A stretch of 7,633 bases of DNA from Candidatus Sulfotelmatobacter sp. (GTDB lineage: Bacteria > Acidobacteriota > Terriglobia > Terriglobales > Acidobacteriaceae), in the NCBI GenBank assembly GCA_030045935.1, contig JASIEN010000479.1, forward strand, positions 1-7,633. Direction: 5' to 3'. The notes under the pieces were generated by a model that saw only the letters and a program-made list of their open reading frames with translations, ran no database searches and was not told where the DNA came from. How positions within the stretch are numbered: position 1 is the first letter of the stretch; each line of letters begins with the position of its first letter. Of this stretch, positions 1 to 5,611 are shown in pieces. Made by a program: the position numbers and the translations under genes.

Positions 1-1
1 T

Positions 2-607
2 CTTGCCGAGCAGGCGTGCCACATCGAACTGGATTTGCTGAAAGAGCCGATCGGCAAGCAGGATCAATACATCGCCGCTTTCGGGGGAATCACCAGTTTC
101 CAATTTTTGCCCGATGATCGCGTGACCGTGGAGCCCCTGAAGCTTCCTGCGGAAACACTCGCAAACCTGGAAGACGGACTCCTGCTTTTTTTTACGGGAA
201 GCTCGCGCAACGCGTCTGACATTCTTCGCGACCAGGATTCCAAAACCAAAGAGAATAATTCGCAGATGATCGAGAACCTGCATTTCACCAAGCAATTGGG
301 CGTCGAGAGCAGGGAAGCGTTGCTGGCGGGAGATTTGAAAAAGTTTGCCACCCTGATGAACGTCCACTGGGAGCATAAGCGGCGACGCTCTCCCGGCATG
401 AGTAACGGCGAGATCGACCGCCTTTACTGTTTGGCGCTCGAAAATGGCGCGCTCGGGGGCAAGCTCATCGGCGCGGGCGGAGGCGGTTTCCTCATGTTCT
501 ACGCGGAAGAGAAAGCTCGCCTACGCTCAGCCATGCGGGGCGCAGGACTGCGCGAAGTCAGCATGCAATTCGACTTCGCCGGAACCACTGTGGTTGCGCA
601 TTCTTAG
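2..607 (+). CDS. hddA: D-glycero-D-manno-heptose 7-phosphate kinase, GHMP family (5' end missing)
   Basis: This is the C-terminal part of a GHMP-superfamily sugar kinase. The reading frame is open from the first full codon at position 2, so the true start lies upstream. Characterised HddA enzymes phosphorylate C1 of D-glycero-D-manno-heptose 7-phosphate, giving the 1,7-bisphosphate. The visible part starts at 'ACHIELDLL' and continues with 'IGKQDQYIAAFGG', a segment typical of the HddA-like subfamily, then 'LLLFFTGSSRNASDIL'. Near the C terminus is the glycine-rich GHMP motif 'GGKLIGAGGGGFLMFY' (about nt 450-505). The N-terminal ATP-binding motif (PxxxGLGSS type) would be off the left edge. 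The stop codon overlaps the ribosome-binding site of the next gene. Pathway neighbours (nucleotidyltransferase, isomerase-phosphatase, transaldolase) support the heptose assignment over galactokinase or mevalonate-kinase relatives. The exact sugar is inferred. Confidence 0.85.
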   Translation, partial: LAEQACHIELDLLKEPIGKQDQYIAAFGGITSFQFLPDDRVTVEPLKLPAETLANLEDGLLLFFTGSSRNASDILRDQDSKTKENNSQMIENLHFTKQLGVESREALLAGDLKKFATLMNVHWEHKRRRSPGMSNGEIDRLYCLALENGALGGKLIGAGGGGFLMFYAEEKARLRSAMRGAGLREVSMQFDFAGTTVVAHS

Positions 608-610
608 GAG
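606..610 (+). promoter_or_regulatory. Shine-Dalgarno that fixes a TTG start
   Basis: AGGAG overlaps the stop codon of the kinase gene and lies 6 nt before the TTG at 617. No ATG in this frame lies near the start of the conserved nucleotidyltransferase fold, so this site supports TTG initiation and suggests translational coupling with the upstream gene. Confidence 0.7.
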
Positions 611-616
611 CATCGA

Positions 617-1321
617 TTGTTGCCCGTTGCCATTCTTGCCGGCGGAGAGGCCACGCGCTTGCGGCCCATGACTGAGACGATTCCCAAGTCTCTGCTCGAA
701 TTGAATGGGGAACCGTTTGTTGTGCATCAACTGCGGCTGTTGCGCTCGAGGGGAATCACACGGGTCGTACTCTGCGTAGGCCATTTGGGCGCGCTCATTC
801 AGCAGTCGGTTGGTAACGGTCAGGCATCCGGCGTTCAGGTAGACTACTCTTTTGATGGACCGGTGCTGCTAGGCACGGCGGGTGCGATCAAGAACGCGCT
901 GCCTAAACTGGGAGACGTTTTTTTAGTGATGTACGGCGATTCTTATCTTCTGTGCGACTACGCGGCCGTCGCATGCAGTTTCGCAGCTTCCGGCATGCAG
1001 GCCATGATGACCGTCTTCCGCAACGAAGGGAAATGGGACACCAGCAACGTCGAATTCGAGAACGGAAAAATTCTCGCGTACAGCAAAACTAACCCCACGG
1101 CGCACATGCGCTACATCGATTACGGACTGGGAGTTTTCCGAGCCGAAGCCTTCGGTAACGTTCCAGTTGGCAAGCCTTATGATCTTGCCGAACTTTATGC
1201 TGATCTGTTGCGCGAAGAGCGAGTGGCAGCCTATGAAGTGAAGCAGCGTTTTTACGAAATTGGCTCCCCGGCCGGATTGCGCGAAACTGCGGAGTTCCTC
1301 GCGACACGGGAAACCAGTTAA
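617..1321 (+). CDS. hddC: Heptose 1-phosphate nucleotidyltransferase (HddC-like)
   Basis: This 234-residue protein has the Rossmann-like fold of the NTP_transferase (RmlA/GMP-mannose) family. In characterised systems HddC joins GTP and D-glycero-alpha-D-manno-heptose 1-phosphate to give GDP-heptose and pyrophosphate. The nucleotide-binding signature is at residues 8-24, AGGEATRLRPMTETIPK. It has Ala where many relatives have the third Gly (GGxGTRL); I recall this variant as common in the subfamily. Metal-site elements are YGDSYL (106-111, Asp108) and FYEIGSP (212-218). IDYGLGVF (167-174) is the sugar-binding strand. The length suits the short transferases without a left-handed beta-helix. The TTG start is supported by AGGAG 6 nt upstream. 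It begins 9 nt after the kinase gene and ends 8 nt before the isomerase-phosphatase gene. GTP versus CTP or UTP specificity cannot be read from the sequence. Confidence 0.82.
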   Translation: MLPVAILAGGEATRLRPMTETIPKSLLELNGEPFVVHQLRLLRSRGITRVVLCVGHLGALIQQSVGNGQASGVQVDYSFDGPVLLGTAGAIKNALPKLGDVFLVMYGDSYLLCDYAAVACSFAASGMQAMMTVFRNEGKWDTSNVEFENGKILAYSKTNPTAHMRYIDYGLGVFRAEAFGNVPVGKPYDLAELYADLLREERVAAYEVKQRFYEIGSPAGLRETAEFLATRETS

Positions 1322-1329
1322 GAGCGTTC

Positions 1330-2511
1330 ATGAGGACCGAGAACACATTCGCACAGCGATTTCTGGCCGAAGCTAACGAAGTCATCGATCGGCTGGATCG
1401 TGAATGCCTGGAAACGGCTGCTGCCCTACTGGTTCGAACCCGTTCGGCCGGTGGCCGCTTGTTCATCCTTGGGGTTGGCGGCAGCGCCGCCAACGCCTCG
1501 CATGCCGTGAACGATTTCAGAAAAATCGCGGGCATCGAGGCCTACGCGCCGACCGATAATGTTTCAGAACTGACGGCGCGCGCCAACGATGAGGGCTGGG
1601 CAAGCGTGTTCGAGGGTTGGCTGCGCGTCAGCCGGTTGCAGGCCAACGATCTTGTGATGGTTTTTTCGGTGGGCGGTGGCGATCTTGAAAAAAATGTTAG
1701 CACCAATCTGGTCGCCGCCCTGCAATATGCCCGCAGCCTGGGTGCGAAGATTCTCGGCATCGTCGGTCGTGATGGTGGCTACACGGCCACTGTGGCTGAC
1801 GTTTGCATCCTCATCCCAACAGTCAATCCCGACCACATCACGCCCCATACCGAAGCTTTCCAGGCCGTCGTTTGGCACTTGCTCGTGTCGCATCCCGCCG
1901 TCAAACAACAACAGACAAAATGGGAGTCGACTGTTTCGGCTAATCCGCAGTCTCGTCCGGCAGTCTTTCTGGATCGCGACGGCGTCCTCAACCGCGCGTC
2001 GGTGCAGGACGGCAAACCACGCCCGCCGTTGTCAATGGATGAGTTCGAACTGCTTCCCGGAGTTGTGCTCGCCTTGCATGATCTGAAAGCGCGTGGGTTC
2101 GCTCTTATCGTGATCACCAACCAGCCCGACGTTGCTCGCGGCAATCAAACCCGCGCTGTCATTGACGCAATGCACGAATCGCTCGCCGACTCGCTCCCAG
2201 TGGACGACATTCTGGTCTGCTATCATGACGATGCGGATCGTTGCGCCTGCCGCAAGCCTCTTCCCGGACTGTTGTTCGAGGCCCAGCGCAGGCACAATAT
2301 CGATCTCTCGCGCAGCTTCGTTGTAGGCGATCGCTGGCGCGATATCGATGCCGGCCACGCCGCTGGCTGCGCGACCATCTTGATCGACCACGGCTATCGT
2401 GAGCGGAAACCGCGGCATCCGCCAGATACCGAAGTCAAATCGTTGCGCGAAGCAGCTGACTGGATTATCGCGAAAAATCTGAAGGGAACTGCTGATGAAG
2501 TCCATATCTGA
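1330..2511 (+). CDS. gmhA-gmhB: Fused sedoheptulose 7-phosphate isomerase (SIS) and heptose bisphosphate phosphatase (HAD)
   Basis: One continuous 393-residue frame carries two enzymes normally encoded separately. Residues about 1-195 are a GmhA-like SIS domain: GVGGSAANASHAVNDF (48-63), FSVGGGDLEKN (112-122), GIVGRDGG (143-150) and PHTEAFQAVVWHLL (172-185). By rough alignment with E. coli GmhA, the metal/catalytic positions are His58, Asp62 (Glu in E. coli), Glu175 (Gln in E. coli) and His183. After a linker of roughly 15 residues comes a GmhB-like HAD-IIIA phosphatase: FLDRDGVLN (213-221, Asp215 nucleophile, Asp217 acid/base), VITNQPDVARG (261-271), the zinc loop C297-x-H299 ... C305-x-C307 followed by Lys309, and VVGDRWRDID (331-340). 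Together the domains would isomerise sedoheptulose 7-phosphate and later remove the 7-phosphate from heptose 1,7-bisphosphate. HddA acts between these two steps. The domain calls are firm. The substrates are inferred from the neighbours. Confidence 0.88.
   Translation: MRTENTFAQRFLAEANEVIDRLDRECLETAAALLVRTRSAGGRLFILGVGGSAANASHAVNDFRKIAGIEAYAPTDNVSELTARANDEGWASVFEGWLRVSRLQANDLVMVFSVGGGDLEKNVSTNLVAALQYARSLGAKILGIVGRDGGYTATVADVCILIPTVNPDHITPHTEAFQAVVWHLLVSHPAVKQQQTKWESTVSANPQSRPAVFLDRDGVLNRASVQDGKPRPPLSMDEFELLPGVVLALHDLKARGFALIVITNQPDVARGNQTRAVIDAMHESLADSLPVDDILVCYHDDADRCACRKPLPGLLFEAQRRHNIDLSRSFVVGDRWRDIDAGHAAGCATILIDHGYRERKPRHPPDTEVKSLREAADWIIAKNLKGTADEVHI
2482..2487 (+). promoter_or_regulatory. 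Ribosome-binding site of the transaldolase, inside the upstream gene
   Basis: AAGGGA lies 7 nt before the ATG at 2495, inside the 3' end of the fusion gene. It supports the 17-nt gene overlap and suggests coupled translation. Confidence 0.55.
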
Positions 2512-3244
2512 CCTGAAGGTTCAGATATTTGCCGATGGCGCCGATATCTCCCGCATGTTGGAGCTCTACCGGCGGCCCTATATCAAGGGTTTCACCACCA
2601 ATCCCACGCTCATGCGTAAGGCTGGCGTGAAAGATTATGAACGCTTTGCGCGCGCAGTCCTCGATCACATCACTGACCGGCCAATCTCGTTCGAAGTCTT
2701 CGCCGATGACGAACCTCAGATGGAGCGGCAGGCCCACAAGATTGCCGGTTGGGCGCGCAACGTCTACGTCAAGATTCCCGTCACGAATACACGCGGCGAG
2801 CCCATGGATCGACTCATCCGCCGGTTGAGCGCAGATGGCATTCAGGTGAACGCGACCGCGTTGCTCGCGCTCGATCAGGTACGGCAAGTTTCCAGAGCAT
2901 TAAAGGGTGGAGCGCCCTCGTACATTTCAGTTTTTGCCGGACGCGTCGCCGACACCGGCCGCGATCCCGTTCCGCTGATGAAATCGGCTCTCGATCTCCT
3001 TCCTGCCACAACTCAGCTCGTCTGGGCCAGCCCCCGCGAACTTCTCAACGTCATACAGGCCGACGAGATTGGATGTCACGTCATTACCCTCACTTCAGAC
3101 GTGATGAAGAAGATCGATCTGATCGGAAAAGATCTCTGCGAGTTCTCACTCGAAACCGTGCGCATGTTCCACGATGACGCCGCCCGTTCCGGCTATAAGC
3201 TGGAACTAACGCGCGAAGAGAGGCCGGTGGGATCGCTAACGTAG
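2495..3244 (+). CDS. tal: Transaldolase (class I aldolase, Tal/FSA-like)
   Basis: This is a 249-residue (beta/alpha)8 transaldolase-family enzyme. Transaldolase exchanges a dihydroxyacetone unit between sugar phosphates and can make sedoheptulose 7-phosphate from fructose 6-phosphate and erythrose 4-phosphate. Visible landmarks are IFADGADI (11-18), GFTTNPTLM (32-40), SFEVFADD (65-72), VYVKIPVTNTRG (90-101) with Lys93 as the probable Schiff-base lysine, SVFAGRVADTGRDP (145-158) and WASPRE (177-182). The length lies between short FSA/TalC proteins (about 220) and long TalB proteins (about 315). The start overlaps the preceding gene by 17 nt, so it is very likely co-transcribed and co-translated with the heptose enzymes. 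A dedicated role supplying the isomerase with its substrate is inferred; general pentose-phosphate duty is possible. The subtype is not settled. Confidence 0.88.
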   Translation: MKSISDLKVQIFADGADISRMLELYRRPYIKGFTTNPTLMRKAGVKDYERFARAVLDHITDRPISFEVFADDEPQMERQAHKIAGWARNVYVKIPVTNTRGEPMDRLIRRLSADGIQVNATALLALDQVRQVSRALKGGAPSYISVFAGRVADTGRDPVPLMKSALDLLPATTQLVWASPRELLNVIQADEIGCHVITLTSDVMKKIDLIGKDLCEFSLETVRMFHDDAARSGYKLELTREERPVGSLT

Positions 3245-3280
3245 CACTCCCAGATTAAGCGAACACCAGCAGGCAAGCCA

Positions 3281-3736
3281 CTACCCCGGATACTTCCCCG
3301 TAATATACCCTTCCAACTCCTGAATGTGTTGCGCCTGGCCGGAGATGATCCACTTCACCAGATCGCCCAGAGAAACCAGGCCCACAACCGTCTCCCGCTC
3401 GCCCATCACCGGAAGATGGCGAAAATGGTGCTCGGTCATGATGGACATGCAATCATCCACCGTGTGCCGCGGCGTGACAAAGACCACCGGAGACGTCATG
3501 ATCTCGCGCACCGCCGTCTCCTTGGACGAGTGGCCCTTCAGAATCACCTTGCGTGCGTAATCTCGCTCCGACATGATGCCAACCAGTTTGCCCTCCGACA
3601 TCACCAGCAAAGCTCCAATCCCATACTCGGCCATTTTCTCGATCGCTTCGTACACCGACTGGTCTGGCGAGATGGAAAGAATTCTGCCGCTCTCCTTGCT
3701 CTTCAACACTAGGGCAACCGGATCGGTCAGTTTCAT
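3281..3736 (-). CDS. Tandem CBS-domain protein
   Basis: This 151-residue soluble protein consists almost entirely of two CBS domains, about residues 9-68 and 75-133, forming one Bateman module. Such modules usually bind adenine nucleotides or similar ligands and act as sensors; no catalytic or transport domain is attached. Typical segments are GALLVMSEGKLVGIMSERDYARK (41-63, with the Ser56/Arg58/Asp59 pattern often seen at the ligand site), VREIMTSPVVFVTP (76-89) and HLPVMGERETVVGLVSLGDLV (107-127). The ATG has GGAGG 4 nt upstream and a TATAAT box just beyond, giving a leader of roughly 15 nt. It faces the heptose operon tail-to-tail with a 36-nt gap in which I see no convincing terminator. 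Ligand and partner are unknown. Similar stand-alone CBS proteins are often annotated as IMP-dehydrogenase-like or signal-transduction proteins on the strength of the CBS fold alone. Confidence 0.9.
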   Translation of the reverse strand: MKLTDPVALVLKSKESGRILSISPDQSVYEAIEKMAEYGIGALLVMSEGKLVGIMSERDYARKVILKGHSSKETAVREIMTSPVVFVTPRHTVDDCMSIMTEHHFRHLPVMGERETVVGLVSLGDLVKWIISGQAQHIQELEGYITGKYPG

Positions 3737-3740
3737 GTCG

Positions 3741-3745
3741 CCTCC
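3741..3745 (-). promoter_or_regulatory. Ribosome-binding site of the CBS gene
   Basis: The - strand reads GGAGG, 4 nt before the ATG whose complement is at 3734-3736. The site is part of a short palindrome, CCTC-C-GAGG, at 3741-3749 and could be partly masked in the mRNA. Confidence 0.65.
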
Positions 3746-3757
3746 GAGGCGGACAAA

Positions 3758-3763
3758 ATTATA
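3758..3763 (-). promoter_or_regulatory. Probable -10 box of the CBS gene
   Basis: The - strand carries a perfect TATAAT here, about 21 nt upstream of the ATG. The best -35 candidate, TTGCTG (complement of 3783-3788), is poor and 19 nt away. Transcription would start near 3751 and leave a short leader containing GGAGG. The call rests mainly on the -10 match and its position. Confidence 0.45.
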
Positions 3764-3985
3764 CGCCTTACCGTAGCCGGTCCAGCAAAATCGTTGTCCG
3801 CCGCCGCGTTCATCCTGAAGGTGTTTCCATCAGTCATGATCGGAATCCTCCCGGGGGCGGGTGTGTGACTCTGGTAACCACAATAAGGTTGCTTTCCATT
3901 GCCCAAGGGCGGTTTGCCATTGACGTTGGTAACTAGAGGAGACATGTCTGCGCAACTAGACTTTGCCCAGGGGGTTTGCTCATAC

Positions 3986-4363
3986 ATGACAAACAGAATC
4001 TCGAAATTGCTTCTCATCCTTGTGGCGGCAGCTCTGATCATCGGCGCAGCCGCTGCTCAAGCCCAAGACAGCAACACAAGCGGCGCAGGCCCGGGCGTAG
4101 TAGATCCCGGTCATCCTCGCGTCAACGAAGTGAACCAGCGTGAACAGAACCAGCAGGACCGCATCGCCAACGGCGTTAAGAACGGCACCATGACTCCGGG
4201 CCAGGCTGCGCACGTGGAACGCCAGGAACAGCACATCGAAAACCAGGAAAAGGCCGACATGGCAAAGAACAATGGGCACCTGACCAAGAGCGAGCAGCGG
4301 CAGTTAAACCGAGAGCAGAATAAAACCAGCAGAGAGATCCACCGAGACAAGCACTCGAACTGA
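3986..4363 (+). CDS. Small secreted Gln/Asn-rich protein with two helical repeats, function unknown
   Basis: The protein is 125 residues from ATG 3986. Residues 1-26 form a typical signal peptide: MTNRISK, a hydrophobic core LLLILVAAALIIGAAAA, and an AQA cleavage site. The mature part is very polar and rich in Gln, Asn, Glu, Lys and Arg, with no cysteine. It holds two related units about 30 residues apart, each of the form 'basic helix - G-x-(M/L)-T - helix': IANGVKNGTMTPGQAAHVERQE (60-81) and MAKNNGHLTKSEQRQLNREQ (92-111), ending in REIHRDKHSN. I recall similar uncharacterised exported proteins in Proteobacteria and Acidobacteria but no named function. In-frame starts upstream (ATG 3944, TTG 3899) would lengthen the N terminus. 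ATG 3944 has AGGAG only 2 nt away, and 3986 gives the better signal peptide. An intrinsic terminator follows the gene. A periplasmic location is inferred. Confidence 0.72.
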   Translation: MTNRISKLLLILVAAALIIGAAAAQAQDSNTSGAGPGVVDPGHPRVNEVNQREQNQQDRIANGVKNGTMTPGQAAHVERQEQHIENQEKADMAKNNGHLTKSEQRQLNREQNKTSREIHRDKHSN

Positions 4364-4399
4364 AACTGGCGACCCAGAGAATTCTTCCAGGCTCGAACG

Positions 4400-4427
4400 A
4401 AAGCCGCTGGTGGTTGCGGCTTTTTTC
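4400..4427 (+). terminator. Rho-independent terminator after the small secreted protein gene
   Basis: An 8-bp stem, AAAGCCGC (4400-4407) with GCGGCTTT (4416-4423), encloses an 8-nt loop. The T-run begins inside the 3' arm and continues as T(6), C, T(5) at 4421-4432. It lies 37 nt past the stop codon. Confidence 0.85.
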
Positions 4428-4544
4428 TTTTTGGCCCGCGATTAGAAAAGCTCCTCGCCACAGAAGGTCCACTGACTCCTCTTTGCATATTTCGGTTTTC
4501 CGGAATTCTTGGGGAAAAAAGTCGCACCACCTCAGTCTGTTGTC

Positions 4545-4550
4545 TATAAT
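4545..4550 (+). promoter_or_regulatory. Probable -10 box of the phosphatase gene
   Basis: A perfect TATAAT lies 82 nt before the GTG start, in the gap after the terminator. A convincing -35 is missing; GTCGCA at 4521-4526, 18 nt upstream, matches only half of TTGACA. The predicted leader is about 75 nt. Confidence 0.45.
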
Positions 4551-4632
4551 GTGCGGGCTGTCGCACGTCGGTAAGAGGACGCCTTTAGCTGCCAAAGTTA
4601 CGGCTCCGCGCCCTCTCTAGGAATCAATAAAC

Positions 4633-5415
4633 GTGTCTGTTGAATGTATGAATGTGAGACCCGGAGTTGAAGTCGCCGGCCTCTCCGACGTAGGCTGCCA
4701 ACGGGAAAACAACGAGGACTCTTATCTCTACTGGGAACCGGCGAGAGATGAAGAATTCCGCCGCAAGGGTCGCCTCGCGGTTGTGGCTGACGGCATGGGT
4801 GGCCACGAAGGTGGTCAGGAAGCCAGCCGCCTCGCAGTCGAAACGGTTCGCGAAGTTTACTACCAGGCCTTCCGTGGCGATCCGCGGGCTGCACTGGTTG
4901 ACTCACTTCTGGCTGCACATTCTCGCATTCAGAACTATGCCGATCTCAATCCCGCTTTCTACGGCATGGGGACCACCTGCACGGCGATCGTCGTTCGCGG
5001 GCGGCAACTTCATTTTGCTCACGTGGGAGATAGTCGGCTCTACCTCGTCCGCAAAGGCAACATCTCGCGTTTGACCCACGACCACTCCTACGTGGGTCGC
5101 CTGGTGGAAAGCGGCATCGTGCGCGCCGAAGATGCCGAAACCCATCCCCAACGCCACATCCTGACCGCAGCACTGGGCGCGGGCTTGACTGTCAACGTCG
5201 ATAGCAGCGAACAGGCAATCGAATTGCAAGATGGCGATCACCTGTTGCTTTGCACTGACGGGCTCTGGGGTATGGTCACGGAAGAGGAAATCGCGAAGGC
5301 GGTCATCCAAAATTCGCCCGCCGACTGCTGTGCCGCCCTCGTCCGCCTGGCCCGCCAGCGCGGCGGACCTGACAACATTACCCTTCAAGTCCTGCGCATC
5401 GGCCCTGAATCCTGA
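4633..5415 (+). CDS. prpC: PP2C-family Ser/Thr protein phosphatase
   Basis: This 260-residue single-domain PP2C (PPM) phosphatase removes phosphate from Ser/Thr on proteins using two metal ions, usually opposing Hanks-type kinases in the cytoplasm. Family motifs appear in order: GCQRENNEDS (21-30), VVADGMGGHEGG (50-61, with metal-binding Asp53), GMGTTCTAI (111-119), HVGDSRLYL (130-138), THDHS (148-152), ILTAALG (176-182), LLLCTDGLW (204-212, Asp209) and GGPDNITL (244-251, Asp247). All core metal ligands seem intact, so it should be active. No membrane segment is present. GTG 4633 is preceded by AGGA at 4619-4622 (10-nt spacing); ATG 4648 is an alternative start that would remove five residues, without a better ribosome site. 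No partner kinase is within view, so the physiological substrate is unknown. The symbol is generic. Confidence 0.9.
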   Translation: MSVECMNVRPGVEVAGLSDVGCQRENNEDSYLYWEPARDEEFRRKGRLAVVADGMGGHEGGQEASRLAVETVREVYYQAFRGDPRAALVDSLLAAHSRIQNYADLNPAFYGMGTTCTAIVVRGRQLHFAHVGDSRLYLVRKGNISRLTHDHSYVGRLVESGIVRAEDAETHPQRHILTAALGAGLTVNVDSSEQAIELQDGDHLLLCTDGLWGMVTEEEIAKAVIQNSPADCCAALVRLARQRGGPDNITLQVLRIGPES

Positions 5416-5437
5416 TACCCACGAACTGCGTCAGAAC

Positions 5438-5550
5438 TGCAATTCATTGCATCTCCGAGTCTGACAATTGTTCCCGCAGAAATGTAAATCACTGATAAAC
5501 GCCACCGTTGAATAAATCCCGTCGCGGCCGGAAAAGGGTACCGCAATTGC
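5438..5550. repeat. Three short CAAT-centred palindromes upstream of the Rrf2 gene
   Basis: TGCAAT-TC-ATTGCA (5438-5451), ACAATTGT (5464-5471) and GCAATTGC (5543-5550) are perfect inverted repeats sharing an AATT/CAAT core. They lie between the phosphatase stop and the Rrf2 promoter. They could be operator sites, possibly for the Rrf2 protein itself. Chance occurrence in this locally AT-richer gap is also plausible. Confidence 0.35.
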
Positions 5551-5571
5551 AACGGCGATGAATGAATAAAC

Positions 5572-5602
5572 TCGACTATTTCGATGGGCTTTATGGCATA
5601 AT
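5572..5602 (+). promoter_or_regulatory. Probable promoter of the Rrf2 regulator, close to the ATG
   Basis: CATAAT (5597-5602) is a 5/6 match to the -10 box. TCGACT (5572-5577) is a 4/6 match to the -35, with a long 19-nt spacer. Transcription would start about 5608-5612, at or within a few bases of the ATG at 5612. No Shine-Dalgarno is visible, so the mRNA may be leaderless. Confidence 0.45.
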
Positions 5603-5611
5603 CCCGGCACT

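Noticed and set aside
186..193. T8 run in the kinase gene, and a similar T7 at 918-924 in the nucleotidyltransferase gene
   Set aside because: Considered as phase-variation tracts, but both lie in conserved coding segments of enzyme genes and are short. No premature frame change is seen.
2..3244. Assignment of the left operon to ADP-heptose (LPS core, HldE) synthesis
   Set aside because: The kinase is of the GHMP type (HddA) rather than the PfkB-type HldE domain, and the transferase is of the RmlA-like type rather than the cytidylyltransferase-like HldE domain. The GDP-heptose branch fits better.
3245..3280. Bidirectional terminator between the convergent transaldolase and CBS genes
   Set aside because: No stem followed by a T-run could be found on either strand in this 36-nt gap.
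3733..4041. A 102-codon open frame on the - strand upstream of the CBS gene
   Set aside because: It runs across the promoter and ribosome site of the CBS gene and antisense to the signal peptide of the small secreted gene. It shows no recognisable domain and no ribosome site. Treated as a chance frame, though a decayed coding remnant cannot be fully excluded.
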